Origin: Commensalibacter papalotli (ex Servin-Garciduenas et al. 2014)
GTDB lineage: Bacteria > Pseudomonadota > Alphaproteobacteria > Acetobacterales > Acetobacteraceae
DNA: 64,000 nt
Assembly: GCF_000527695.1 (NCBI RefSeq)
Contig: NZ_ATSX01000001.1
Coordinates: 310,001 to 374,000 of the forward strand
Reading direction: 5' to 3'
Both the position numbers and the translations under genes were made by a program. Within the stretch, counting starts at the first letter, position 1. The number at the start of each line of letters is the position of its first letter. Positions 56,654 through 64,000 of the stretch are shown here, piece by piece. The notes below the pieces were generated by a model. The model worked only from the letters and a program-made list of their open reading frames with translations. It made no database searches and was not told where the DNA came from.

Positions 56654-57136
56654 TTAATGTGGGTAAATGCGCGTTAAGGGAGATAAGGATGAAAAGCTGC
56701 AAAAATCGCCATGCCACGCTGTGCATGCTGGAGTTTCTTTTATAATTTTTAATTGGTTATCATTTTCTTTTTTTAAAGTAATTTTGCAAAGGGGATCTTC
56801 TGTAGAAGTAAATTCTATTTGAGATTTATTTTTCGAATCAATGATCGTATCACCATATGAATTTGCTTGGCAGGTAGGAGAATCATAGGTGATTAATGCT
56901 TTACCTGGTCGGTTAGTATATAAAGCAATAACATAGTTATTTTTATCTTGGTGCGCGCTGTAAAAATTAAGTTGGGGATCTGCTAAGACAGATTTCTCAG
57001 TAGTTCTTGTTATGTTTTTTGATAATTCTTGAGTATGTTTTGAGGTGATGGTTTTGTGATGAGTATCTGCAAAAACGGATGATATACCGCTTATGGCGAA
57101 TAAAAAGCATACTCCAAAGAAATTTTTTTTAATCAA
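56654..57136 (-). CDS. Small secreted protein with C-terminal CSFS motif (copy B)
   Basis: 160 residues with signal peptide (KKNFFGVCFLFAISGISSVFA). It ends TPACTAWHGDFCSFSSLSPL-TRIYPH, the same C-terminal pattern as copy A. Four Cys in the mature part suggest two disulfides. The start is TTG at 57136; GGAG lies 7 bases ahead and no ATG is available. First of the three-gene secreted group. Confidence 0.62.
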   Translation of the reverse strand: MIKKNFFGVCFLFAISGISSVFADTHHKTITSKHTQELSKNITRTTEKSVLADPQLNFYSAHQDKNNYVIALYTNRPGKALITYDSPTCQANSYGDTIIDSKNKSQIEFTSTEDPLCKITLKKENDNQLKIIKETPACTAWHGDFCSFSSLSPLTRIYPH

Positions 57137-57268
57137 CCGTTATCTCCAACTTACTGAGTTATAGATATAAAACAAACGTGCATATTCTAAGAAGAAATGA
57201 CCAATTATATCAAGCTTTTTCTATTTTTTGAATAATTTCTGGATCATTATGGTTGAAACATCAAAGAA

Positions 57269-57316
57269 ATTAAAGACTTCAAAGAGGATTAGATCCTCCT
57301 CTTTGAAGTCTTTAAT
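57269..57316 (-). terminator. Long perfect hairpin at the end of the asparaginase gene
   Basis: ATTAAAGACTTCAAAGAGGA (57269-57288) and its exact complement at 57297-57316 form a 20-bp stem around an 8-base loop. The stem reaches into the stop codon. On the minus strand it is followed by TTTCTTTGATG, a weak T run. Confidence 0.8.
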
Positions 57317-58446
57317 TAATATAATGTAGAAAAAGATTTTTGAATTTGATCAAGATTATTAATTTTATTGGCTAGTAGAATTTGTAATAATAGTCGTGCT
57401 TTTTGAGGATTAAGATCTTCTGAAACAATAAACTGATTTTGATCATCATTCACTTCAACATTACGATTAACAAAACCACTGCCAACTCTGGTCGATCTGA
57501 CAATAATTACCCCTTTTTTTCGAGCTTCTTGTAATGCTTTTAAGGCATCAGCTGATGTATTTCCATCACCAACGCCAGCGAGTATGATGCCTTTTGCACC
57601 TCTTTTTACAGCATCTTCAATAAGCCCTCCATCCATTTGTATATGAGAATAGATAATGTCTACCCGAGGAAATGGAGCTTGGCTAGGAAGCATAAAGGTA
57701 GTTGGTTTTTGCGAGATTGCAGGTTGGAAAAAATGAACATGCTCAGTATTAACAACACCAATAGGCCCAATATTAGGAGCCCGAAAAGCATCAATATTTT
57801 GTGTATTCATTTTTTGCACAGAACGTGCTGCAAAAATTGAATCATTCATGACTACCATAACTGAACGGTTTTGTGCCAACGGATTTGATGCGACCTTAAC
57901 CGCATCGATAAGGTTTGCGCTTCCATCTGCGCTTGCATAACCTGCTGGACGCATTGCCCCGACTAAGATGATAGGTTTATGGTGAGGAATGACCTCATTT
58001 AAAAAAAAGGCAGTTTCTTCCATGGTGTCAGTACCATGTGTAATAACAATACCAGATATCTTTGGGTTTTCCTCAGCTTTTTGGATATGATGAGCTAAAT
58101 CCAACAAAACATGATCTGACATATCTTGAGAACCGATTTGAGAAATAGCGCATACCTCTATATTTGCTTCATTTTTAAGTGCAGGGACTGATTTTATCAA
58201 AGATTCGCCAGAGGTTTGTGCAGCATGATACCCTAATTCTTTATCATTGGTTGCTTGGCCAGCAATCGTGCCACCCGTAGTCAAAATAAGAATTGTTGCT
58301 TTTTCTTGGATAGCATGGTGCATAGCATTTGCCTCTAAAGGTATTTGAGAAGGAGATGCGGATATAGGCTGTACAAAGCATGAAAGCCCCAAGCAAGTTA
58401 ATCCAAATAAATATTTAAGCGTTACTTTGTCTGTTATATATTGCAT
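57316..58446 (-). CDS. ansB: Periplasmic L-asparaginase (type II)
   Basis: It hydrolyses asparagine to aspartate and ammonia outside the cytoplasm. The 376 residues start with a signal peptide (YLFGLTCLGLSCFVQPISA), then an unusual 20-residue linker and the type II domain with catalytic TTGGTIAG (T60), HGTDTMEETAFFLN and the GAMRPAGYASADG loop carrying the catalytic Lys/Asp region. Length is slightly above E. coli AnsB (348). Could supply nitrogen from host or food asparagine, feeding glutamate metabolism with gdhA. Confidence 0.93.
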   Translation of the reverse strand: MQYITDKVTLKYLFGLTCLGLSCFVQPISASPSQIPLEANAMHHAIQEKATILILTTGGTIAGQATNDKELGYHAAQTSGESLIKSVPALKNEANIEVCAISQIGSQDMSDHVLLDLAHHIQKAEENPKISGIVITHGTDTMEETAFFLNEVIPHHKPIILVGAMRPAGYASADGSANLIDAVKVASNPLAQNRSVMVVMNDSIFAARSVQKMNTQNIDAFRAPNIGPIGVVNTEHVHFFQPAISQKPTTFMLPSQAPFPRVDIIYSHIQMDGGLIEDAVKRGAKGIILAGVGDGNTSADALKALQEARKKGVIIVRSTRVGSGFVNRNVEVNDDQNQFIVSEDLNPQKARLLLQILLANKINNLDQIQKSFSTLY

Positions 58447-58602
58447 AGCATAAACCCGTCGTTTTTATATGATAAAGCAGGTTATCAGAAATAATTATGT
58501 TTGATTCTTTGTAATCTGTTTTGCTTTTGATTAAAATAGCATAAATTAAAAGCTTCGTTATTTTTAAGATAAAAATTACAGTTCAATTTCTTAGGTGGCT
58601 TT

Positions 58603-60375
58603 ATGGTGTTTCAGTGGTTTAAAAATAAAAATAAAACAACATTAAGAAATAGTAGCCCTCAGCAGCGATTATTAATTCCACCTATCTTACAAAATGGTCA
58701 TCAGCTTGATTTTATTTATAAATTAGAGCGTCAAGCCGCTTCATATTTATTTGATTTAAGTTTGATATTACACCCAAATGAATCGATCGAAAAAGTGAGT
58801 TATGAAAGTGGGGATTCCTCACTTGGGTTAAAAGAATTCGTTTATAATTTAACTCAATTCACTGTCATAATCGATGGGGGATGGGACAATTGCAAATCAA
58901 CTCTTTTGTTTAAAGTTGAAACAAATACTAAACAATTTTATCAATTTACCGTTTTAGTAACGATTATCAGTGATTTTAAAAATAAAGTCGATATTGATAA
59001 AGGGCAAAGAACATGCCGTTTATGGGCTTTAGATCGTAATCCAGAAGCAAACTATCTTCAAGAAGACCAAGAGCCTTGGATTGAAGGGGATATGATATTA
59101 AACTTGAATAATCGTTATTTATGGGAATATAGACAAGTTAACCAACAACAATCATGGATACCTTTATTCGTTATGAACGGAGTGACTGAACCAGTCATGA
59201 CTGTTTACAATGATGCACAAAACCCTGGTGAGAGAATGATTTTAAATCAAATTCATTCTGATCAAGGTAAGATAAAGTCTAATGGCAAAGGTAATTTGTC
59301 TGTTCAAGGTGAAATCAGCACTGATTCAATTTATACCAAAGCCATCATAGCTGGTCATCCTTTGGGAGAGGGAATGTTGTTTACATCCCAAGGAATGATG
59401 GCTGGTCATAGTTTATATGTTGGTTCTACTGAGGCTAAACCTAAAAATATTTATATCGGAATGCCTGGAGTTGTATCAGCTAAACTAGTTTCTACTGATT
59501 ATTTGCAAATTGCTCCTTTGTCGATCAAAGAGATACCTACTCATGTGACAAAAGGAACTTTGATTTTATGCTATGACTATAAAAGCTATTCAGATTTGGT
59601 GTTACTGTATGCGATTAAGGATAATCCTCAATCCCCCAGTGATTGGAAGCCTTTATTCTCTACTGAAGATTCTCAGGATAAGGTTCGATTGCCACCACGT
59701 CCCGCATCTACCTCAAGGCCACACTTATATCCAGTTTCATTTAATCCAAATATTCAAACAAGCAAATCTACTACAGATAATATTGTGGAAATTAGGCCTG
59801 TTGTAACTTCCGATAAAGAAGAAAATGTTGCTCCTTTTGATAATAAACATCTTGGGACAGAGACATATACAAGATTTCAGTTTGAAAGGGAAAATATTCC
59901 TGTAACTTTAGATAAAAAAATAATTTGGAAAAATTTAACGGTTAAAGATAATAAACAACATTTAAATGGCGATGGGAAACAATACTGGTCTGAAGATGAT
60001 CATTATTGGAAAGTACCTGCGGATGGTTTGTTGCATATTCAAGGATGGATTTTATTTCCAGAAGAACAATTAAATCCATCTGAGCCTATTTCTTATCATG
60101 CTGGGGATATGTTCTTATTAAATATTGCCTGCAATCAACAACAAAAAAATGATATTTATCCATTAACACAATTAGAACTACCATTAATACCGTATGTGAA
60201 CGATGTAACTCATCAAGTGTGTGCGCATCAACAACTTCCTTTTGCAATGACTTATCCTGTAGAACAAGGGGATAAAATTACATTTGTGGTTGCTTATATG
60301 CCTCAGAATTCAGCGTATGGTAAGCCAAAAGATTTATCTATTAAAAAGGCAGTGATAACATTATTTATGTCTTAA
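58603..60375 (+). CDS. Orphan phage-fibre-like protein
   Basis: A 590-residue protein without signal peptide. Residues about 45-125 look like the beta domain near the start of many phage tail and fibre proteins ('...FDLSLILHPNESIEKVSY... TVIIDGG... F.VETNT... FTVLVTI'). The middle (230-300) has short Gly-rich turns like fibre shafts, then a Pro/Ser linker (365-405), and the C-terminal third has the beta-rich look of a C1q/TNF-like head domain (W..DG....G; F...Y.V..GDKITFVVAYM). No other phage gene is near. AGGTGG precedes the ATG. It may be a domesticated fibre/adhesin; the naming is inference. Confidence 0.5.
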   Translation: MVFQWFKNKNKTTLRNSSPQQRLLIPPILQNGHQLDFIYKLERQAASYLFDLSLILHPNESIEKVSYESGDSSLGLKEFVYNLTQFTVIIDGGWDNCKSTLLFKVETNTKQFYQFTVLVTIISDFKNKVDIDKGQRTCRLWALDRNPEANYLQEDQEPWIEGDMILNLNNRYLWEYRQVNQQQSWIPLFVMNGVTEPVMTVYNDAQNPGERMILNQIHSDQGKIKSNGKGNLSVQGEISTDSIYTKAIIAGHPLGEGMLFTSQGMMAGHSLYVGSTEAKPKNIYIGMPGVVSAKLVSTDYLQIAPLSIKEIPTHVTKGTLILCYDYKSYSDLVLLYAIKDNPQSPSDWKPLFSTEDSQDKVRLPPRPASTSRPHLYPVSFNPNIQTSKSTTDNIVEIRPVVTSDKEENVAPFDNKHLGTETYTRFQFERENIPVTLDKKIIWKNLTVKDNKQHLNGDGKQYWSEDDHYWKVPADGLLHIQGWILFPEEQLNPSEPISYHAGDMFLLNIACNQQQKNDIYPLTQLELPLIPYVNDVTHQVCAHQQLPFAMTYPVEQGDKITFVVAYMPQNSAYGKPKDLSIKKAVITLFMS

Positions 60376-60376
60376 T

Positions 60377-61150
60377 TTATTCTTTTGGCGTATTTGTTAA
60401 TTTTTCGTTATTAGAATAAGCTAAAAATGGAGATGCTATTACAACATTCATATTGCGGTATAAATATTCCAGGGTGATGTCTATTCCTGACTCGTTATTT
60501 TTCGCACAAACAGCACCATAAAAGTGTATATTGTAAATATCAATTGGGAATTGATCAAGCAATGCTTGTGCGCATTGAGGTGTAATGGAATAGCAAGGAA
60601 GACCCGCAAACATTTTGGTAGGAATAAAGCTTGGTGTTATCGTTTGTGATAGGTAGGTTTCTTTATCTATTTTATCACCATAAGATCCAATTTGATTAAA
60701 TCCGTGAAATTGATCAGTTTGTCCAACCTTAACCAAATATGAGATTAAAGAAGAGGGCAGGCCTTTGGCTGTTTGCAAGCGAATAGGCCAATCAAGATTA
60801 TATCCCCAAGCAATAATATCATATTTTTGTTTATTTTCGATTAGCTCATTATTCATTTTCATAAAATCAGGGTGAACAATAACATCGTCCTCCATGATAG
60901 TAATACCATGCTCACTTTTTGCTGCAATTTTCCAAAGTTCTGAATGAGATTTTAAAATACCAAGGGATCTTGCGTCATAGTTATTTCGATCTGTAATTAA
61001 ACCATCCATAATCAGTTGTCTACGTGCTAAACGATATCCGTCATAAGCAGTAAAAACATTTAAATGCTTAATTAAAAAAGGATTATTTGCTTTGAATTGC
61101 TCTAGACGTTCGGTATGACGTTGCAAGTTAATAAGATAGATTGGTAACAT
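60377..61150 (-). CDS. Glycosyltransferase family 25 protein
   Basis: A 257-residue GT25 enzyme, the LPS beta-1,4-galactosyltransferase-like group. It starts YLINLQRHTERLEQF, typical of the family, and has the metal/donor motif ITIMEDDVIVHPDF near 90 and GYNLDWP later. GAGGA lies 5 bases before the ATG. It converges on the fibre-like gene with one base between their stops. Likely modifies LPS or another surface glycan. Confidence 0.87.
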   Translation of the reverse strand: MLPIYLINLQRHTERLEQFKANNPFLIKHLNVFTAYDGYRLARRQLIMDGLITDRNNYDARSLGILKSHSELWKIAAKSEHGITIMEDDVIVHPDFMKMNNELIENKQKYDIIAWGYNLDWPIRLQTAKGLPSSLISYLVKVGQTDQFHGFNQIGSYGDKIDKETYLSQTITPSFIPTKMFAGLPCYSITPQCAQALLDQFPIDIYNIHFYGAVCAKNNESGIDITLEYLYRNMNVVIASPFLAYSNNEKLTNTPKE

Positions 61151-61257
61151 ATGTTCCTCATCAGATCACATATATAAGGATGGTATAGGAGTTATATATA
61201 ACTCCTCGCAACTGATTTAAAGAAAAAAAGTAAAAAAAATAATATTGGTAATGAGCG

Positions 61258-61764
61258 TTATTTATTTTCAGCATTTTGTAAAGGAGCAGCTGACCATATA
61301 CGATAAGATAATTGAACGTCTTTTGGAATATAAACAACAATAGGGAGTTTACTATTATATCTTATAAAAGATAAATCCGTTTGAATGGTAATTGATTTTG
61401 ACTGTGTGACTGCGGGAAAGCATGCCATTCTTGTAGATGCTGGCTGAGATATTTGGCTTAAAACATAATATTCATATCCCCATCCAGTCAAAGGTTTTAT
61501 TTCAATCTTTCCGTTGATCATGATGTGATTACAATCTGCTTTCATAGTTTTTTGTGGAACTAATTCAACACGGTATGCGTCTTCGTCTTTTAAAGTCGGA
61601 AGTTGAATGACAACTCTTTTATACCCTAATTCTGCTTTTGGCCAAATTGACATAGGGTCTTTTTTGTTTGTTGCATTGCCTGTCATTGTATAAAAAATCA
61701 TAGAAAAACAGCATAGTAAAAACAAACTAAATTTTGAAAGTGAAGTTTTTTTAAAAAAGTGCAT
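61258..61764 (-). CDS. eco: Ecotin-family periplasmic serine protease inhibitor
   Basis: Ecotin blocks trypsin-fold serine proteases as a dimer. The 168 residues comprise a signal peptide (about 1-31) and a domain that follows E. coli ecotin closely: IWPKAELGYKRVVIQL, C78 (KADCNH), GKIEIKPLTGWGYEYYV, the reactive loop S110-T-R112-M-A-C115, and RYNSKLPIVVYIP near the end. C78 and C115 are the loop-locking disulfide. The P1 residue is Arg112 where E. coli has Met, favouring trypsin-like targets. AAGGAA lies 6 bases before the ATG. It is probably a defence against host gut proteases. Confidence 0.9.
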   Translation of the reverse strand: MHFFKKTSLSKFSLFLLCCFSMIFYTMTGNATNKKDPMSIWPKAELGYKRVVIQLPTLKDEDAYRVELVPQKTMKADCNHIMINGKIEIKPLTGWGYEYYVLSQISQPASTRMACFPAVTQSKSITIQTDLSFIRYNSKLPIVVYIPKDVQLSYRIWSAAPLQNAENK

Positions 61765-61877
61765 TTTATTTTCCTTGAAAATAATGGTGTAAAGAAATAT
61801 TTTAGCATAATGCTTACAAGAGCTGCTGAGAAACCTCTTCTGTTTTTTTTGAAGAATAACCTTGATTTGGATAAGTT

Positions 61878-62528
61878 ATGAAACTTTATATTTATGAACA
61901 TTGTCCTTTTTGTGTCATGACAAAAATGGTTTTTGTTTTAAAAAATTATCCTGTTGAGGTTGCTTATTTATTATATGACGATGTTCAAACTCCTATGCAA
62001 ATGGTAGGGCGTAAGTTGTTGCCTGTTTTAGAATATAAACCAAATGTTTTTATGTCAGAAAGCAAAGACATTATTCAGTTTATTGATCAGAATCTAGGTC
62101 AACCCAAAGTGATTATACCAGAAGTGGATGAGATTACAGATTGGGTCAAAGGGGTAGAGCGTTTTATTTATCGTTTAACTTATCCTCGTTGGATACGAGC
62201 ACCTTTCCCTGAATTTGGCTCAGAAGAATCTAGAAAATATTTTCATAATAATAAGGACCCTTCAGGCAGAGGTTTTATGTCAGATTTAGCTGATCCAGCT
62301 TTGTTACAAAGAGCTCAACGAGCTATTGATGATTTAGAAGATATTTTATTTGATTATCCTTTGATTGATCTTGAAAGAGATCTCTCTATGAGTGATTTCT
62401 CTCTTTTTGCACAATTGCATTCTTTGTCTATTATCAAAGGGTTGGTTTATGGTCCTACTGTCGACAGATGGCGGAACAAGGCTTCTGAAACTTGTTTTAT
62501 TCCACTAAATGATGAATTTGCCAATTAA
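61878..62528 (+). CDS. grxB: Glutaredoxin 2
   Basis: A GST-fold glutaredoxin of 216 residues using glutathione to reduce protein disulfides. The N-terminal domain has YEHCPFCVMTKMVF (C9, C12) and the cis-proline region LLPVLEY; then a helical C-terminal domain. Matches GrxB length and motifs. Works with gor at the start of the window. Divergent from eco with a 113-base gap. Confidence 0.9.
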   Translation: MKLYIYEHCPFCVMTKMVFVLKNYPVEVAYLLYDDVQTPMQMVGRKLLPVLEYKPNVFMSESKDIIQFIDQNLGQPKVIIPEVDEITDWVKGVERFIYRLTYPRWIRAPFPEFGSEESRKYFHNNKDPSGRGFMSDLADPALLQRAQRAIDDLEDILFDYPLIDLERDLSMSDFSLFAQLHSLSIIKGLVYGPTVDRWRNKASETCFIPLNDEFAN

Positions 62529-62581
62529 GGTATAAAGGCAGAGACAGTATATTGATAAAATATATTGCCTCAAAATCATGC

Positions 62582-62905
62582 TTAGATATAGTCTTTTGTT
62601 TGGTTGAACATCTCAGAAATTTTACTCATTTGATGCAATTTTAGAGCTACATTTAATGCAGTAGAAGGGCGTGATGGCGTAGGAGATAAAGGAATAGTAT
62701 CTGCTGCACCAAGTTCTTTAAAATTATTGTCAATATTGTGAATTAATCCTGCTCGATCGATAGGGTTTAAATCGACTGCAAAGGCAGAAATCAGTTGTTG
62801 CATTAATAAAAGTGCAGCACTAAGTTGTTGATTTTCTAATTTTAAATTTTTAACTTCTTGTTGTAGTTGCTGAAAATCTTCTTTGGAAATGCATTGTTCA
62901 CTCAT
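62582..62905 (-). CDS. Small coiled-coil protein of unknown function
   Basis: 107 residues. Residues 5-45 form a clear coiled coil (ISKEDFQQLQQEVKNLKLEN, QQLSAALLLMQQLISAFAVD), followed by a Pro/Ser linker and a helical tail. No signal peptide. The ATG at 62905 is preferred over a TTG four codons earlier. No family recognised; converges with grxB. Confidence 0.6.
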   Translation of the reverse strand: MSEQCISKEDFQQLQQEVKNLKLENQQLSAALLLMQQLISAFAVDLNPIDRAGLIHNIDNNFKELGAADTIPLSPTPSRPSTALNVALKLHQMSKISEMFNQTKDYI

Positions 62906-63007
62906 ATGTTGATCCAATCTATAAAATTAATAAATAATGTTTGTGATATAGTATAATATAAAGTTTATATGAATGAATGTATTTTTAATAGAAACTTTTA
63001 AATTTTA

Positions 63008-64000
63008 CTAAGGCGAAATAACTTGATGATCAACAACTTTCCCAATAATAAGCAACACAGGGCTTTTAAAATGAGCTTGTTGCACTAATTGTGGTAAATT
63101 TCCTAGTGTCCCAATAAGGGTTTGTTGATTAGGTAAAGTTCCGTTTTGAATAGCAGCCGCGGGCCATGAGGGTGGCATACCCCTATCAATTAGCTCTTGG
63201 CATAATTGAGAAATAGTGCTTAACCCCATATAGATAACAAGTGTTTGCTGTTGATCAGTCATACTTTCCCAAGGCAGATTTAATTCACCTTCATGTTGAG
63301 TATGCCCTGTTAAAATTAAACAAGCCTGTGCACAATCGCGATGAGTAAGAGGAATGCCACTATAGGATGCACACCCATTGGCAGCAGAAATTCCTGGGAT
63401 AATTTTAAAAGGAATACCAGCTTTGACCAAGGCTTCTGCTTCTTCACCACCACGGCCAAAGATAAAAGGGTCTCCGCCCTTTAATCGTAAAACACGTTTT
63501 CCCTTTAACGCATGTTCAATTAGCAGCTCGTTAATACTTTGTTGTGGTAGGGTATGTTTCTTTTTTTGCTTACCAACATATATCAACAAAGCATCACGAC
63601 GAATTCGCTTTAGGGCCTCATTGGACAGTAAATGATCATATAAAATCACATCTGCATTTTGTAAACAATGAAGCGCTTTTAAGGTCAAAAGATCAGGATC
63701 ACCAGGGCCAGCACCAACCAGCCATATTTCACCTTTTGTCAAGTCATGATGTTCTATTAATTCTTGTAAATGCGCAAAAGCTTGCTCTTCTTGATGTTGT
63801 TCGATGAAAGACGTGCCACGGCCATCTAAAAATCGTTCCCATAAACGTTGGCGCTGTTCAGTGACAGGAAGGTTTTTTTTTACCCAATGGCGATGTTTTC
63901 CCATAAAACGTGCCAAAGGTCCTGTGGTTTGATTGATAATGGGTTCTATGATTTCACGAATACGTCTACTTAAAACGGGGGCAGTCCCACCTGTTGAAAT
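63008..64000 (-). CDS. cysG: Siroheme synthase, truncated at the window edge
   Basis: CysG makes siroheme from uroporphyrinogen III for sulfite and nitrite reductases. The frame is open to the right edge, and the first visible residues (ISTGGTAPVLSRRIREIIEP) belong to the precorrin-2 dehydrogenase domain, so the gene is the fused type and starts outside. The visible methyltransferase domain has GEIWLVGAGPGDPDLLTLKA, LRLKGGDPFIFGRGGEEA, GIPLTHRDCAQACLILTGH. Its product is needed for sulfite reduction, whose sulfide feeds metY. Confidence 0.92.
   Translation of the reverse strand: MSTGGTAPVLSRRIREIIEPIINQTTGPLARFMGKHRHWVKKNLPVTEQRQRLWERFLDGRGTSFIEQHQEEQAFAHLQELIEHHDLTKGEIWLVGAGPGDPDLLTLKALHCLQNADVILYDHLLSNEALKRIRRDALLIYVGKQKKKHTLPQQSINELLIEHALKGKRVLRLKGGDPFIFGRGGEEAEALVKAGIPFKIIPGISAANGCASYSGIPLTHRDCAQACLILTGHTQHEGELNLPWESMTDQQQTLVIYMGLSTISQLCQELIDRGMPPSWPAAAIQNGTLPNQQTLIGTLGNLPQLVQQAHFKSPVLLIIGKVVDHQVISP

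Overview
The window looks like chromosomal DNA of a low-GC alphaproteobacterium, most likely an acetic acid bacterium of the insect gut (Commensalibacter-like). This is an inference. The sequence shows strongly AT-rich intergenic DNA and A/T-ending codons combined with an alphaproteobacterial gene set: SdhE, the LemA/M48 pair, CnoX/Trm112, Mfd/RecG and a class II DAHP synthase. No marker gene such as 16S rRNA is present to settle the genus. I see no complete prophage, insertion sequence or CRISPR array.

Layout. 1-6.4 kb: ferredoxin/flavodoxin-NADP reductase and glutathione reductase, a small secreted protein, a decayed gene, and a D-methionine/methionine ABC importer (metQ-metN-metI, minus strand). 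6.8-16.5 kb: class II DAHP synthase, nicotinate phosphoribosyltransferase, glutamyl-tRNA synthetase, an MFS exporter divergent from a LysR regulator, the tRNA hydroxylation protein TrhP and glutamate dehydrogenase. 16.6-21.4 kb: a membrane quality-control block, with M48 protease and LemA on one strand facing SPFH-NfeD-SPFH on the other. 21.4-27.4 kb: recG, sdhE and mfd. 27.6-31.8 kb: a regulator and membrane or secreted proteins.

31.8-34.6 kb is the first accessory segment. A tRNA-Ser gene is followed by a large protein with a C-terminal HEPN RNase-type motif, a NADAR-family protein and a small membrane protein. HEPN and NADAR proteins both occur in defence and toxin-antitoxin contexts, so this is the best candidate for an undescribed system here. 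34.6-41.2 kb returns to core genes: mrp, an OpgC-type membrane protein with an apparent CTG start, a Do-family protease, a FUSC protein, Trm112 and CnoX. 41.4-43.1 kb is the second accessory segment: two identical tRNA-Gly(GCC) genes enclose a DUF2806 gene, with a frameshifted gene just outside.

43.2-51.2 kb: O-acetylhomoserine sulfhydrylase, a very large pyruvate:ferredoxin/flavodoxin oxidoreductase, then a patch of decayed genes beside a secreted DNA/RNA endonuclease. The oxidoreductase could be linked to the flavin reductase at the start of the window through a shared flavodoxin or ferredoxin. 51.4-64 kb: a LysE-type exporter, glycerol dehydrogenase, tandem acyltransferases, a group of small secreted proteins, periplasmic asparaginase, an orphan phage-fibre-like protein, a GT25 glycosyltransferase, an ecotin with Arg at P1, glutaredoxin 2, and siroheme synthase running off the right edge. 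The last third is rich in exported and surface-modifying proteins, which fits a host-associated life.
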